Notes: a model not told the origin generated them from the letters alone. DNA of 64,000 nucleotides from Stomoxys calcitrans (GCF_963082655.1 NC_081553.1:208200435-208264434), one strand, 5' to 3'; numbered from the stretch's first letter, positions 46,101-59,524 are shown. Translations and numbers: made by a program.

Positions 46101-49100
46101 CATCAGCTTGCGATGCCACAAAATAAAATAAAAAAGTAAAAAAAAAGTAAAAGTAACAACAAATAAAAAAAAAAACAATTGAAAATATTTACCAATGAAA
46201 AAAAAAATAAATAAAATAAATATAAACATAAAATAAATATAAAAATAAAATAAATATGAAAAAAAATAAAACCAATGAAGAAAATACAAATAAAATATAA
46301 ATATTAAACCAATAAAAATATAAAAATTACACCAATAAAAAATATAAAAATTAAACCAATAAATGAAATAAGAATGTTAAAAAAAATAATTACAATAAAA
46401 AATATAAAAAAATAAATAAATAAATAAAAATAATTAAATAAAAATAAATAAATAAATAAATAAAAATAAATAAATAAATAAAAATAATAAAAAAATACCA
46501 AATTTAAATTAAAAAAAATAATAAAAAACCAAATTTTAATTAACAAAAAAATTAAATTTAAAAAAATTAAATTGACAAAAAAGTTAAATTAAAAAGAAAT
46601 TAAATTAAAAAAAAAATAAAAAAAAAACCAAATTTAAATTAAAAAAACAATAAATAAAAAAACCTAAAAAAAATTCAAAAATAATAAAAATATACAAAAA
46701 AAAAATTATTACTTTCTTTTTCGAGGTTACTTTTTAGTTTTTAAAGCGCACAACAATACATATAATAATAATAAAAACATTATTAAAAACTTAACCAAAT
46801 TATAGAACACTTAAAAAGGTCAAATAAACACCAACACAAAAATAATTAAAAATATAATAAAATAATAAAAGCAAAATAAAGAGATTAAAACAAAAAAAAA
46901 ATAAAAATTAATACAAAAACAAAAAATAAAGATTGAAACAAATAAAATCCTTTGATTCTAGTGCAATTCATCCACATCTGCAAACAATCCGAGTCTCACC
47001 CTTTTGTAAATAAATTAAAATACATGAATTGGCATGATAGGCAAACAAAAAACGTAGAAATTAACAAGTTTTCACACTTGTCTAACCACCACAACGATAT
47101 TGTGACGGGTATATTAAATTGTAGATAATTTTAGTCCTTGGTTGTTGTTTTTGTTGTAACCACATATTGGCGTGAGAAAGTGCCGATTCTCTTAAAACTC
47201 CTATAGAGAACAAGCTCGTTCCGGTTCACAGGAATGATCGCCGCAAGAAAATGATGACAATTGTTTATATAAAAGCGCCAATAACTCGTCTTGCCATATC
47301 GGGCTTCATAGGCACTTAGTGTTTAAGCAATAGCCGGTACAGCCTGGCCTCCCACTGAGACTCTTTACTCGAAATCGCTGATTGTTCGCGACTTCATTTG
47401 CAGCTACTCCGTATGGTGCATTCAACTATGCGCAACCTGTGGACGCGATAGGTAGGGTAGCTTTCAGATGAGCTTTCCATGATAACGATAACCACTACAC
47501 AGATGGGAGCTGAAAGTATCAACCTGTGTGGTGTTTATCCATTGTAATTCAATAGTTTTTATTTTGAGGAATAAAGAAGTGGATACTTCTTTAAATTCAT
47601 GGTTGTTGTCTGATTCAAGTTCTACATCAATGATAGTGGGCTATCTATTTACATCTAATTATGAACGGCTTGCCGCAGAGCGACACATATTTCTAGTGAA
47701 GATTTGTCAGGATTCAATACTAAAGAAATGAATTTAGTAGGAAATGGACTTGCAATCTTATGTGCGACGGTAACATTATTGTTTTAAAAAGGTTACATCA
47801 CTCAATATTGTATTTTCCGAAGCAGACGAACAGACGTGTGCATAGCATAGTGGTATGGGCCTGGTTTGGCATAATTCACATTCCTAATTGTCTTAATTTT
47901 AAAAATATTCAAACTTACCAAGACCAGCTTGTGGTGGATAGAAACGTAATAAAACATTGCGCGATCCTGGAGTTTTGGCCGTTTGACCAGTACGTTTCCA
48001 ATGTTTCATAATATGTGAGAATGATAATTGCATATGTTCCTCCACGGTCTAATGCATAAGTTATAAAGAACAAGAGGGATTTAATACCAATTAATACAAT
48101 GCAAATAGCAAACAAATATGTATTGCATACTCACCGTTAAATTGAAATGTTTTGTATTGAAAAACATTAATGTACTCAAGAGTACATGCGGCGAATGAGC
48201 ACCCAATTGTTTACACTCCCACAGATGCTCCTCCTCAACTCGAGTAACAATATATTCTGCAGCATTTCAGTACAATAAAAGCCAAATTAAAAAAAATAAA
48301 ATTAAATATTAAAGGCAAACTTACGCGAATCATTATAAAGCACTGAAAACTTTCTGGCCACTTCGTCCAAGCAGTCAGTGAAACGTTCATAATAAGTATC
48401 TGTGAATATATTATCAATGCGTCCATTTTCATATAGATATTGTTGTATGCCTAAATTATAATAAATATATTGGTTAATAAAATCGTCTGTGGAAGAAAGT
48501 TGATATCTTCATACCTAGCACTAGGTAATATATAGTATCTGGTGCATACTCTGTGCCATTGGGTTTGCGCACTTCTTTTACAAACAAACACAGCGAATAG
48601 TTCAATTCGTCGGCTGTCATTTGCAATAGTTCCGTTTTAAAGGGACGTCTTCTCATGGAACTCTTTTCGATATCGGCATTCTTAGTCATAACCCATTGCT
48701 TCCAAGCGTTGACGCCGAATGTGAATTTTAAGCACATATTTGCATCGGGTTTCTCGACAGGCTGCATTGGCTGAGGAGGTGGTTGCGGCGATGGTTCCAT
48801 TTCTTCAATTCTTTGACGTTTAACGGGAGAACGGCTATTACGCGGCGACACTAGAGAGACGACAGCTCCACGTTTGCGACCGCGGCCCCCTCTATAATTA
48901 ATACATATATACATAAAAAGGATAATTGTTGGGCTTGTATTCAACCAGACATAAACTTACCTTTGTGCGTCCATCATATGGTGCTGTGGCTGCATATGAT
49001 GTCCACTCATATGACTCATTGAGTCGTCATGTTGCACCATGCCAGGCGGAGGATTAGTAATAGTATTAGCTGTAACGGCCGATTCCAAATCAATTGTGCT

Positions 49101-52100
49101 GGTGGGTTGATCGTATTCGCCAGTAGCCATTTTTAGTGCCATCTGAAGTACATCTTCACCGTATGAATTATTAGCTACGTCAACTTGTTGTACACTATTA
49201 TTATACTGAAGCGACACAACAGCCGGATCCGGTTTAATCTCATCTTCGGAATCCGAATCTGATTCACGTTTCTCCTCTGCCACCATTTCGGCCATCATCA
49301 AAAGTTCTGCTTCAAATGGATCAGCTGGCATTTTATCTTGGATCTTTTTAATCTCCTTCATAATACCCTGAGCTGAATTGCGTGTTGTTGGTATGAAAAT
49401 AGGTACAGGAATGGGAAGCGGAATAGGAACTGGCACTGGAAACGGAGCTGAATACATATACATTGGTTGAGGCAAATATATAGGAACAGGCACTGGTATT
49501 AGCACCTTGTTCGAATAGTCCTTATCGGTTTGTGTGCCGACGGTATTTGTTTTTGGTTCACATTGGAAACCAACGGTGACTGTTTGTGGCTTGCAGCTAG
49601 TTTGAACGTTACGAACGGCTGGGGGTAATGGAGGCACGGCCACAATTTTAGTTTCCGTTTGTACGGAGACCTTTTCGACAACTTTTTCTGCAACATTATT
49701 AGAAGCTAAAGCAGCTGATGCGGCAATACTTGCCGAGCGTTTGCTAACAGCTGCAAGTCTGGGCGGAGAAGGTGTTAACGACCTATCGATCACTGGCGCT
49801 TTCCGCTGTCTTCGTCCTAACACTGGTTGGTTATTAACAGCTGCTGGAGGTGGAGGGGTTGGAGCTGGAAGCGGCGGCGGAGGAGAATCGGCTTTACGAC
49901 CCCTTACGCGTGTGCGTCTAACAGTTACATTACCAATCATCGTCTCAGTTTCCCCGCTAGCCAATGATGAAACTGTCGATATTACCGGCATTGTAGGCTG
50001 CTTTTGTTTTGTTGCAGAATTTTTATTTTGCAATTTTATCTGTTTTACAAAAGGCATAGCAAGAAATTAGTAAAGAAAAAGGAATCTAATGGAAAGAATG
50101 AAAAAATAATGGAAAAAAATTCCTATTTGAATTTTCGAACTTTGACAGAATCGGAAGTGTTCGGAATGTGAACTTGTATGACAATTCCAAGAAAACTTTA
50201 TTAACATACACACGCAAACACATCGCCATTGGGTAAATTGTACCCATTCTATTACATTTTTAGGAGTTGCCATAACATCATTTGATAAACATAGTTGCCA
50301 TCATTAATAAAAAATTGCAGTACGCCACACACAACGAATAGCGAATCAGAAGAGGGATATAATCAACACATAAAATACGTACTACACTCCAATAAATGGT
50401 GTATGTACACATAATATGCATAAAGACGCGACTTACGTACATAAAGTGTTAACAATGTGATGTGTTGTTGTATGTTGTTTGGCGATAAGCAAAGAGATAT
50501 TTTACAAGTATTTGAACATGGTAGGTGGCAAAAAATATCACAAATGTAACATTGCTTAATTGTTAAAAATCGTCTATAAAAAAGGGACATAACTTTTCTA
50601 AAAATATTAGAGTTGCTCGAATAAAATAATCAATTTTATTAATATTTTGAGAGTGTTAACAGTAATTACAATAAGTGAGGTTATTAAATGGTTAAAGTAG
50701 GTGAGAATTTGCAATAATTTTTTATTTAACAAAGGTTTATTATAGATTCAATAGGAGGCGGTTAAGTTTTTGGTGCAAACTTTATATAAAATAAATAATA
50801 ATACCGGGATATTGTCGTTAATCTTTGCATATCATTTTTATTTCATTAATTTAAAGATGAAAACAATTGTAACAAACTGGAAATGAGAATTGTGAATAGG
50901 GAGAAATCAGTCTACTCGACAGTCCTATGAGAATACATGTCGCCAAATACCACCCTAATCGAGGGGAATGTTGATGTACAATAACAATTTTTAAATGCAG
51001 CTTTAATAAGACTTAGCATAATAAGCTATGCGTAAGAACAGTAAGAAGGAAGATTTATTTACTGAAAAAATGGGAAGGCCCTCATAAACAATTTTCTTTC
51101 TAAAAATATGTGCAATCTGCTTTTTACAGCCCTCCAAATCGTTGATTTTCTGTTTTATTCTTTAATTTTTGGTGAATCATTTGTGTTTGATAGTTGTCAT
51201 TAGTACTTCAATAATAAAAACTATTGCAAACTCTGGAAGGAATGTTGACTGTTGTTGTTATGCTTCCATGGCTCAACCACTAACGGTTGATTCAACCGAA
51301 CAGCTGTTAACAGCCGGCCAGATTTGACGGAATTAAGCTGTCAGATTTTTGTGTACGATATTTTCTTTTTTTGTGTATTTTGCACTTCCTGTACACGTAC
51401 AAATACACGTGCACAAATTTTTTCAGATTTTGTAAACCCACTAGCCGACAAAATGGTGAGTTTTTTGGATTTTTGTCATATGAAATCCGTCAAATCTTAG
51501 TTTTATTAATCTTCTGTTAAACAATCTACACAACTCTACCTACAATCAAGAGGATTGACAACTCTACCTACAATCAAGAGGATTGAGATATGGCAACATT
51601 GCATTCAGATCAGGTGTTTATCTTATCCTTGGTCCGGCTCGCCCAATTTTCAAGTAAAAGTTAGAACCACAAATATTTTGCTTACGAAAATAAAAGGCAG
51701 GAACATTGAGGTCTGATCTATGTGGTGTTCATTGATGTCATGAGAAGCTCCAATCAGTCAGATGTCGGGCGGCACCGGTTCTTGCACAAATACTGAGTGC
51801 CTATGATGCTTGATATAACAAGGCGTGTTACTGGCGCCTTTTAATAACCAATGGCCACACTGATTCAGCGGCGATCGGTCCTTTGAACCGGATCGAGCTT
51901 GCTTATATACAGGAGCATGATAAAGATCGCCACCTCTATATGGAATGTGGCTACGCTATCAACAAAAATAAATGACACTGAACTGGCAACAATGATTTCC
52001 TGTTAACTAATCAGTTTTGTTTAATATCAGCTCCTAGAAGCCAACTACTTTTTCGAAATATTTTATATTTGTTGTAAGCCCTATTTCTACAGATGAAAGT

Positions 52101-55100
52101 TATGTGGGGTAGAATCCAAAGTTTTGAAGACTTTATCAGGTTATACCTCGACAAATGTTATCTCCTACTTCATGGGGCTGTTGAAACGCCCAACTGTGAT
52201 AGTTGCTGGTGCACGGACTCATCACACCATGGCATTTCTGATTGTTTGAAGCATGAAGAGCTCAGAGATTATAAATGTTTCTATTATTTCATTAATGTAA
52301 AGGATATTTGGAGAATTAGAACATCCATTTATATAAAAAGCTTGTTTCACTCATGTCGTTAAACATGGAAAAATAAGTGATTAACACATCCATTTGGAAC
52401 AATCAAAGTGCGTTTTAAATATCTATAATTTATTCAATAGGATAGTAAATGCGATTGCTAGATAAAATAAAATAGATGAAGTGATATACTTACATGAACT
52501 CCACTGGGTTTCTGTTGTTGCTGTGCTCCCTTCAACTTTACACGTTTTGGCAAACCAGTGGGAAATGGTGCACTCTGCTGTTGCTTACTTGAAGACTTCT
52601 GATTTGAAGTACTGAGACTGTGACTTGGCGATGTACTATTCGCAGAAGCCGCATTATTATCACTCTCCAAGGTAAGCGGCGCACGTGCAAATTGACTTTG
52701 AAATTGCATGACACACTGATATGTGCAAAAATTGCGCATTGAAGCATCCGACATTGTCAAGTGATATTGGGGCGTGGCCATCGTAGTGCAGTTATCGCAT
52801 TTGGTAACCGTTCTCGAAAATGCGCTGATAGATACTCCATAAAGCGTCAGACAATTAAGGGAGCACATTTGTATTTCCTGATTGTCCTGTTGCTTAAGGA
52901 TCATATCAAAATTGTATTTTTTCACCTTACACCATTGACACGACACAATGCGGCGATTCACAACAATAAATATGTTTAAACATACGCGAGTACAAAATAC
53001 TTTCGCTCGTTTCTCCGAGTATATTGTGAATGACTCGGTCGCTTTGCGTTCAAAGTATTTGCTGCACATACCGCACTGGTCCGCCACTATGTTGCTGACA
53101 AATTTAAATGCCGAAAAGCAAGGATTTGAGCAGAAATTATGCTCCTTGTCTTCCAATATGATCTCAACGCGTACGGGTTTATCATTATTGCACACAGCAC
53201 AGATGTCATTGCGCAGTTTTTTCTTAGGATTGGCGATATTATCGTAGCGACGCATGCATGCCTGCGAACAAAAGTCCTTAAATTGTTCTTTATCACCCAC
53301 GGGTGCCAAAAATCCCTCATTCCCCGAAGATATATCCTTTTGACAACAGGAACATGTTTTAAGACCTTTCTTGAATTCGTTAAGGCAGGACGCACAGCAA
53401 AATTGCCTTATGTCGAAACCAAAACGCACACAATATTTGCCTAAAGCTGGATGAGGCACATCTCCATGACAAGTTTGACAATTTGCGCCTATGGTACGCT
53501 GGTATTTGCCCAAACATATTTCATTGCAAAAATCCATGGTCTCCCACATAAGGTTTTTATCACCCAACTGAATTTCGGAAAAACAATCGGCACATCTGCG
53601 CACAAAACTTGCCGCTCTCTCTAGACGCGCAGCTTCCGCTTCAGCACCTGTACGAGCTATAACTCTAGAATCGGAATTGGACTTCTTCGGATTATCATTA
53701 GATATGGTTGTGGCTCCAATGTTGCGCACTCGTATTGAGTGGCGTTTGAGCTTAAATTTGTCGGGTTCTTCGCAACTTAAAAGGTTAAAACAATCATCGT
53801 TGCATATGTAGAAATTGTCTTCGTCCTGCTTAAAGAAATATTTACAACTTTTCGTTTTCTTGCATTGGAGACAGGGATGTTTATCATTAGATGATGCACC
53901 TCCGTTTTCACTGGAAGCCGGTAATTCCTCAACCAAAAACTTTTTACGCCGTATAAAGTATTTACCCGTATGGGCTTCCAAGAATGCCGTGCAACAGTCT
54001 TGGTCGCAGAGAAATGTCAATTCTGATGTTTCGGGGGACTTGTAACGAAAGCCACACATTTTCATCTCATTACAATGGATACATGTTTTCTTACATTGTA
54101 CAATCCAAGAAATTATAGTTTTTGTACCGGTACCAGTTTCACTTGTACTATGCAGCTCCTCAAGCAATGGTTCTTCGGGTTCAGCGGCATTATTTTCTGC
54201 AAAAGGGAGGGAATAGACGTTAGAAAATCTACCTTCATAGAAAAACCTTTTAGGTCATAGCATTAACTACTGTGTTATTCAAAGGCAAAAAGTCATTAGC
54301 ACCAACAGCTTTTGTACGCTATTGAGAGAAAGCTGGGAGAAAACTTACTAGCGGGATACATCTAAAGCAAAGGATAAAAATAATTGCTAAATAGGTTGAA
54401 GGTCAAAGTGACTTTTGGAAACTACATTTTCGAGATGAAATTTAAAAATAATTTATAAAATTAGAATGATTGAAGTACTGGCTGAACCTGTTTTTAATAT
54501 TCGTCAAAGAAGGCTATAGGCCCATCAGAAAATTATGTTTTATATTGCTTTTAGCCCACAAAGGCTCAAAAACCATATGCAATTATCGGTCGATTTTCCC
54601 CCTTATTTTCAAAAAAGAACATTTACCTTGTGCATCTTCATTAACCTCTTGATTTTCTTCAATTGTACTCAATTGAGCTTCAGCTCCAGCTTGCTTAGTA
54701 GCTGCTTGAGCTTTGGCAAAAAGACACAAAAAGATACAAAAGTAAACAAATTAAATACTAACTACTACACAAGAACTTCTAGGAAACCATTATTCACTGC
54801 ATCGAAAACTTAGCTACTCACCACTATTCTCTGTAGGTTCAGAGTTGTGTGCCTTGTCAGTATTATCTTTGCTACCCTCAGCTTCTTCATCTGCCGCCGT
54901 CGTATCCTTTTCAGCATTTTCTCTCGCTAGTATTGCTTGCTCTTTCTCTGCATCGGTAACTGTAGACTCCGTATCGTCTGGAATCAGGCAAACATCGGAT
55001 TCTTCGGGTTCTTGTACATTTTCAACTGTTAAATTATGAAGAAAATTGTACATACATATAAACATGGAGATATTTATATAATTTTTATGGAACTTACCAT

Positions 55101-55800
55101 CATCTTCGCCATCATTTCCTTCGGCATTTGACTCCTTTCTCTTTGCATTATTGCGATCTTTTGATCCATCTTCATTATCATTGTCATTGGCGTTGTCATT
55201 TTCATTTTCATTTTCATTGTCATTTTCATTTTTTTCCTCCTCATCACATTCTTGTTGCAGAGGTTCCATAAAATCATCCTGATCATTATCATTGCCAGTG
55301 TCATTGTCATTTTTCTCATTATCTATTGATTGATCGACATCCATGGTGTTGTCAATTTCCTCCAATTCCTCATCTTTGTCTTTTTCTTGGGGTAGTGTAT
55401 TGTCGGCTTCCCCCAACATATCTGATTCATCATGTTCAACGACGTCTGCCACATTGGGATCAAATTGTTCAAAGTTTTGTGAGGCTGTGTTATCGCCTGA
55501 GCCTCCCTCATCTTCATCAACACCATCTGCATTTGCATTTTCATCTGGTACTTGCCCCGTAGATGTGGCCCTTGAATTGTCATCTACTTCAAAGGTCCCT
55601 TCCGAAATTTGATCAAAATCATCTTCATTCGCTCCCCCCGTACCGCCAGCAGCGGGTGCGCCACCATCTTTAGCCGCCTTCTTTTGTGTTTTATTTTCTT
55701 CTGTCTCTTTGCCAGATTGTTGAGTCGTTTCAGACTCTGGCCGCGCGGAGGAGTTCGCCTCATCCGTTTGAAATGAATCTAAACTTGATATTTCCTCCAT
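43184..55800 (-). CDS. woc: Without children (Woc), MYM-type zinc-finger protein
   Basis: Woc is a chromatin-bound nuclear zinc-finger protein (ZMYM2/3/4 relative) involved in ecdysone synthesis and telomere capping in Drosophila. Eleven exons, all GT-AG and in phase: 55800-55098, 55025-54822, 54701-54627, 54196-52494, 50039-48961, 48891-48515, 48450-48325, 48256-48135, 48048-47919, 43520-43421, 43358-43184. They total 1597 aa. Residues 1-~330 are acidic Asp/Glu/Asn-rich. Exon 4 holds about nine MYM fingers (for example [12 protein letters not shown]…[15 protein letters not shown]…[13 protein letters not shown]…CSLNC). Exon 5 is Pro/Val-rich with '[10 protein letters not shown]'-type repeats. 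Exons 6-11 form the ZMYM C-terminal domain ('[15 protein letters not shown]', '[16 protein letters not shown]', '[18 protein letters not shown]', '[12 protein letters not shown]'). Intron 9 (4.4 kb) and intron 4 (2.5 kb) hold repeats. Confidence 0.95.
43640..44118 (+). repeat. SINE with partial tandem duplication
   Basis: A full SINE (43790-44118, head 'ggccaccgtagcgcagaggttagcatg') is preceded by a second partial copy that starts inside the B-box region ('cgggttgaaatactggcgagaacatcag' at 43646, again at 43843). The offset is about 195 bases. It lies in woc intron 9. Confidence 0.75.
44218..44545 (+). pseudogene. LINE linker fragment, tandemly duplicated
   Basis: The 161-bp unit starting 'acaccgatggttttggcacagcc' occurs at 44218 and 44379. 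Its translation includes '[23 protein letters not shown]', typical of the segment just before RT in several LINEs, and then stops. Confidence 0.55.
44546..46100. other. woc intron 9, unassigned sequence
   Basis: No exon of woc, RNA gene or clear repeat was seen. Short open frames are present but lack recognisable content. Confidence 0.35.
46110..46940 (+). repeat. A-rich, strand-asymmetric low-complexity tract (AAAT/AAATAAAA)n
   Basis: About 0.8 kb made almost only of A with single T, rare C and very few G on the plus strand (aaataaataaat, aaataaaaat, accaataaaaat). It follows directly on 'ggcctcatcagcttgcgatgccac', which looks like a unique or element end, so it could be an expanded poly(A) tail of a retroposon. 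The long Phe/Tyr/Leu open frames on the minus strand are artefacts of composition. Confidence 0.7.
47145..47530 (-). repeat. family A retroposon, near full length
   Basis: Reversed copy from the tail 'gttgtttttgttgtaaccacata' through 'aagctcgttccggttcacaggaatgatcgccgc', 'ataggcacttagtg', 'ctgattgttcgcgact' and 'caacctgtggacgcg' to 'gagctgaaagtatcaacctgtgtggtg'. It lies in woc intron 9. Confidence 0.7.
47590..47730 (-). repeat. degenerate SINE body
   Basis: 'gattcaagttctacatcaatgatagtgggc', 'aattatgaacggcttgccgcagagcgacac' match the reversed SINE body. No tRNA-like head. Confidence 0.45.
50040..52493. other. woc intron 4 with family E and family A pieces
   Basis: Mostly AT-rich unassigned sequence (50040-51240). 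A truncated family E copy lies at 51298-51440 ('gaacagctgttaacagccggccagatttgacgg'). A family A copy lies at 51690-51985 ('gtctgatctatgtggtgttcattg…cggtcctttgaaccgg…aggagcatgataaagatcgcc'). A short duplication 'acaactctacctacaatcaagaggattga' occurs at 51528 and 51557. A plus-strand 89-aa open frame at 52093-52362 is Cys-rich but unrecognised. Confidence 0.55.
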
Positions 55801-56273
55801 TGTATTTTTATATTAAACGCCAAACGGATAACAGATTGGAAATAAATAAACATTAACTGCAACGGCATGAGATTAAAAAAAAATAAATTAATGGAATGTA
55901 TTTCAACAGGTTAACATATCATATCATTGAGCTGATATTCCTTCGCCTGACTTCAACAACGAGAAACTATTTTTTTACCAGAAATACGCGTATGAAATTC
56001 AGTGCAAGACGTTACCGACTTTTACAAACATTTTTATGTATGAATTCTTCAAAGGCCTTACAGTTGGAGAAGTTTGTGTGGTAGTAACTATCTTTCTGCA
56101 TCCATCCACTTGGGAAATTCAAACGGAAAATCGTATGTATGGCTGTATATGATAGAATTTGGCCCGCATAAGGCACAGATTTCAGTTTGACGGTACTTGG
56201 CATGATTCTTGATAGATCTTATAAAAAATTACTGTGAATTTGTATGAAATTGATACATCGTAATTAGCATATA

Positions 56274-56509
56274 TTGGTTGCCCAAAAAGTAACTGCGGAT
56301 TTTTCATATAGTCGGCGTTGACAAATTTTTTCACAGCTTGTGACTCTGTAATTGCATTCTTTCTTCTATCAGTTATCAGCTGTTACTTTAAGCTTGCTTT
56401 AGAAAAAAAGTGTAAAAAAAGTATATTTGATTAAAGTTCATTCTAAGTTTTATTAAAAATGCATTTACTTTCTTTTAAAAAATCCGCAATTACTTTTTGG
56501 GCAACCCAA
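56274..56509. mobile_element. mariner-type MITE, 236 bp
   Basis: The left end TTGGTTGCCCAAAAAGTAAC and the reverse complement of the right end TTGGGTTGCCCAAAAAGTAA continue as 'tgcggattttt' on both sides. The flanking dinucleotide is TA (56272-56273, 56510-56511). These are well-known Tc1/mariner ends. The interior has no transposase frame. Confidence 0.88.
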
Positions 56510-56539
56510 TATATATAAACCTGCAAATTAGCAATTTTT

Positions 56540-57005
56540 GCCCCTGAACATTCTATGGAACAGGAGCAAACTTCTCACATATCAATGAGTGCAGTCCGAT
56601 TCAATTTAAAGCTCAATGATAGGGACCAATATTTTGTAGCCGTTTATGGCTTTTAATGGAGCGCCAAAGTTATGAATGTATATACAATATATTTTGATTA
56701 ATAGTATCTTGCAGTTAAATGAGCTCATTTTTCTTCTTTTAAAATTTCCCATGCACATTCCATTAAGGAACAGGGGATACTTTTCTCATTTCAATGAGTA
56801 CGGTCCGATTACAATTTAAGCTCAATGATCAGGGGCCTCCTTTTCTATGCCCAGTGCAAACGGCGTCCCGCATAGCGACACCACTTGGTAGAGAAGTTTT
56901 AACATGGCAGGATACCTTAGAAATGTAGCCAGCATTAGTAAGGGCATAACCAAAGCTGACATTCTCGCTGATGTTCACGCTGGGATTTGAACCCAGGCGT
57001 TGATA
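56540..57005 (-). repeat. two tRNA-derived SINE copies
   Basis: A short body fragment at 56540-56640 ('gaacattctatggaacaggagcaaac…gagtgcagtccgattcaa') and a nearly full copy at 56745-57003. The latter ends with a head 'cgctgggatttgaacccaggcgttgat' (B box on the reverse strand). Bases 55801-56270 before them hold no recognised feature. Confidence 0.75.
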
Positions 57006-57154
57006 TTCGCGTTCTTTTCCCACATACCTTTCATTTGAGCCATCTTTGCCTTGATCAGTTTATATGTCTACTTTGGGTTTGGGATCGGCGGCCTCCAGGA
57101 CAATTAGCGCCGAAAATAGATATCATCATCGTGCTACAATCCCAGATAGTTTTC

Positions 57155-57395
57155 GTTTGAGTCCCATGTTAACATAGTCGGTAAATGAAACCTCGACCCC
57201 AAAAATTTGATAATAGATTCGTACTCTACCCTTGGTTGGACCACTTTATTGTGATAACCGGTCTTTATTTCAGTTTGAGCCCCATGTTAACATAGTCGGT
57301 AAATGAAACCTCGACCCCAAAAATTTGATAATAGATTCGTACTCTACCTTTGGGTTGACCACTTTATTGTGGTCTTTTTTTCAGTTTGAGGGTTT
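57155..57395. repeat. ~115-bp tandem repeat, two and a part copies
   Basis: 'gtttgag-cccatgttaacatagtcggtaaatgaaacctcgacc' recurs at 57155 and 57273, and the start 'cagtttgag' again near 57382. Copies are almost identical. Function unknown. Confidence 0.7.
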
Positions 57396-57524
57396 TTTGG
57401 GATAGGCGGGTTCCCAGACACTATACCCCATAATTGCATGTCAGATTCTTGATGCTTATGTCGCTGCAGCCATCCGCGACATTTTTAATAATAGTTTTAG
57501 GGGAGAGGACTACCCCTCTTTCAG

Positions 57525-59120
57525 GGATACTTCGAGCTCCGATCTGTGTGGTGTTAATCGTTATCAGAAGCTCAGCTAAAGGCAGTTAAAAAATTTTCAA
57601 CGTTGACGCTTGAAAGGGAACGTCATTCTGCACTGCCACATATGAGTAGTGTATTTAGTCGTCAAAGTTAAAAATTGTTTAACTTTTGAGTGTTTTTTTT
57701 TGACATTTGTTTGCAGAGATGCATTTTTCAATGCGACTCTCCTCAACGCGCTCATTTAGGCCTTAAGAGCTATTGTGGAGAAAGGAATGCTCCGTACGAA
57801 GAAGCTGAATCGCATTCGGGGCCGAACAACAGTATCGAATGGAGAGTCTGTGAGATTCCCGCGACACCCCACAGGCCACAGATGAACATATCGACGTGTC
57901 GCAAATTGTATGACAAATATTTATAGGGAGCAACAGCATGCATATAGTAAAGGCAAATCCACTGAAACGACCTTTCACGACCTAGTCGGCTACATAGAGG
58001 GTTCTCTCGCTGTCAAGGAATATACAATGATAGCATTTCTGGACATTGAAGGTTCTTTCAATAATGTAAAACCGACGTAAATCATGAAGGAGTTGGAGTT
58101 TCTAGGCATAAACTGTACCTTAAGAAAGTTTATGAATAACTTATGTGGATCTAAAAAGATGGGTCAGCAGAGGAACACCTCAAGGTGTACTGTCTCCTCT
58201 ACTGTAAAATATTACCATTAACAATATATTATTGTCTCTGGAAGAAAAAGGCGTAAAAGTGGTTGCGTATGCTGATCTCGTGGCAATTGCGTTTAGGGGA
58301 AAGTTTCCCAGCTCTCTAAGAGATATACTTCAGTAAGCTTTACGTGCAACAGCAATGTGGGCTACCGAAAGTGGTCTTGGTATAAATACGTGCAAAACAG
58401 AAGTAGTTTTTTCTTAGCAGGAGATACAAGTTGCCTACTGTGGAACCTGTCTCCTTGGTGGCGAGAATGTTCCATTTGCAGAATACACCTGCAAGAGAGC
58501 CATTGGTAAAAATTGGGGGTTTAGAAGGCGTGTCATGCATTGGGTATATACTGCAGTTGTCAAACTTATAATGCTATATGGTGCTGTGGTTTGGTGGACG
58601 ACGCTTTAAAAGTCCACCTACTGCTCAATACTTAACTCAATACAAAAACTGCCCTCGACTGTCGCAGATCTCTTAACGAGATGGCTGAACAGTTTAAAAT
58701 TCACCTGTTCTGGGTGCCGTGCCACAATGATATACCAGGGAATTGTAAAGCGGACGAGCTTCCGAGACTAGGAACTAACCTACACATTCCAGGGATACTG
58801 GACTCTGTAGGTATGTCTCATCTAGACTTGAAGAGGTCTACTGCTTTGCTGTCATTGGCTAGAACAGACGTCTCAGTCATTGTGTCCGTCATGACAGGTA
58901 ACTGTCTAATCAGAAAACATGCTGACAGACTGAAGATTGCCAGCAACGACTTTTGTAGAAGCTGTGAGGACATCGAAGAGGAAGAGACTATAGAACATCT
59001 TCTAAGTGTGTGTCCCGCACTAGCAGTCAGAAGGAGTTCCACTTTAGGTTCTCATTTCTATGAGAACCTGTCTGATTTGGCGGATGTCAACATTTGCAAG
59101 ATATTTTTATAAAGCGATCT
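57525..59120 (+). pseudogene. RNase H-bearing LINE (LOA/R1-like)
   Basis: A family A scrap (57525-57580) precedes it. RT pieces: 'AYSKGKSTETTFHDLVGYIEGSL', 'MIAFLDIEGSFNNV' (motif A), 'TPQGVLSPL', and 'VVAYADLVAIAF' where the catalytic YADD is YADL. An open frame at 58681-59112 gives the RNase H end 'HLFWVPCHNDIPGNCKADEL' and 'SVMTGNCLIRKHADRL', 'CRSCEDIEEEETIEHLLSVC'. Multiple stops plus the changed active-site Asp show it is dead. Confidence 0.75.
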
Positions 59121-59524
59121 GGATGGTTCAGCGTTAGGAACTGGAAGGCTTCTTCTGTTCTTGTGGTATCACAAAGGACGAAAATGATCTACTATTAAAC
59201 GATATTAATTCTCATTCATTTCTTTACATGTGGCAGCTCTGAAAGTTGCAAAATTTAATATGAAACAAGGAATTTGGAGTAAATATCCAATTCTTTCGAT
59301 TAAAACGAGCTTTTAATTCACCGAACAAATATGTAGAAACATATCTGCAAAAAAAATGGTACACTACATATGAGAATTCCTTCCGTTTATAGCGCACTCT
59401 ATTCGTATACGATGTGCATAAAGAAAGCCTTGTGGACACAGAAAGTGACAGCACAAATGTCCTGTAATTGCACCTAAAGTTCACTCAGGATTACTTCTTA
59501 TTTATATAAGAATAAGAAAGTTGC

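Noticed and set aside
46044..46546. Minus-strand Phe/Tyr-rich membrane proteins
   Set aside because: The open frames come only from the A-rich composition of the plus strand and have no start context or family signature.
49741..50070. Plus-strand 109-aa ORF
   Set aside because: It is antisense to woc exon 5, whose frame, splice phases and domain content are secure.
52093..52362. Cys-rich 89-aa ORF in woc intron 4
   Set aside because: No family match or splice context; could be decayed LINE sequence, but I cannot support it.
52948..53444. Plus-strand ORFs opposite woc exon 4
   Set aside because: Shadows of the MYM zinc-finger exon; no independent support.
55323..55612. Met/Ser-rich ORFs in other frames of woc exon 1
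   Set aside because: Frame shadows of the Asp/Glu/Asn-rich low-complexity exon.
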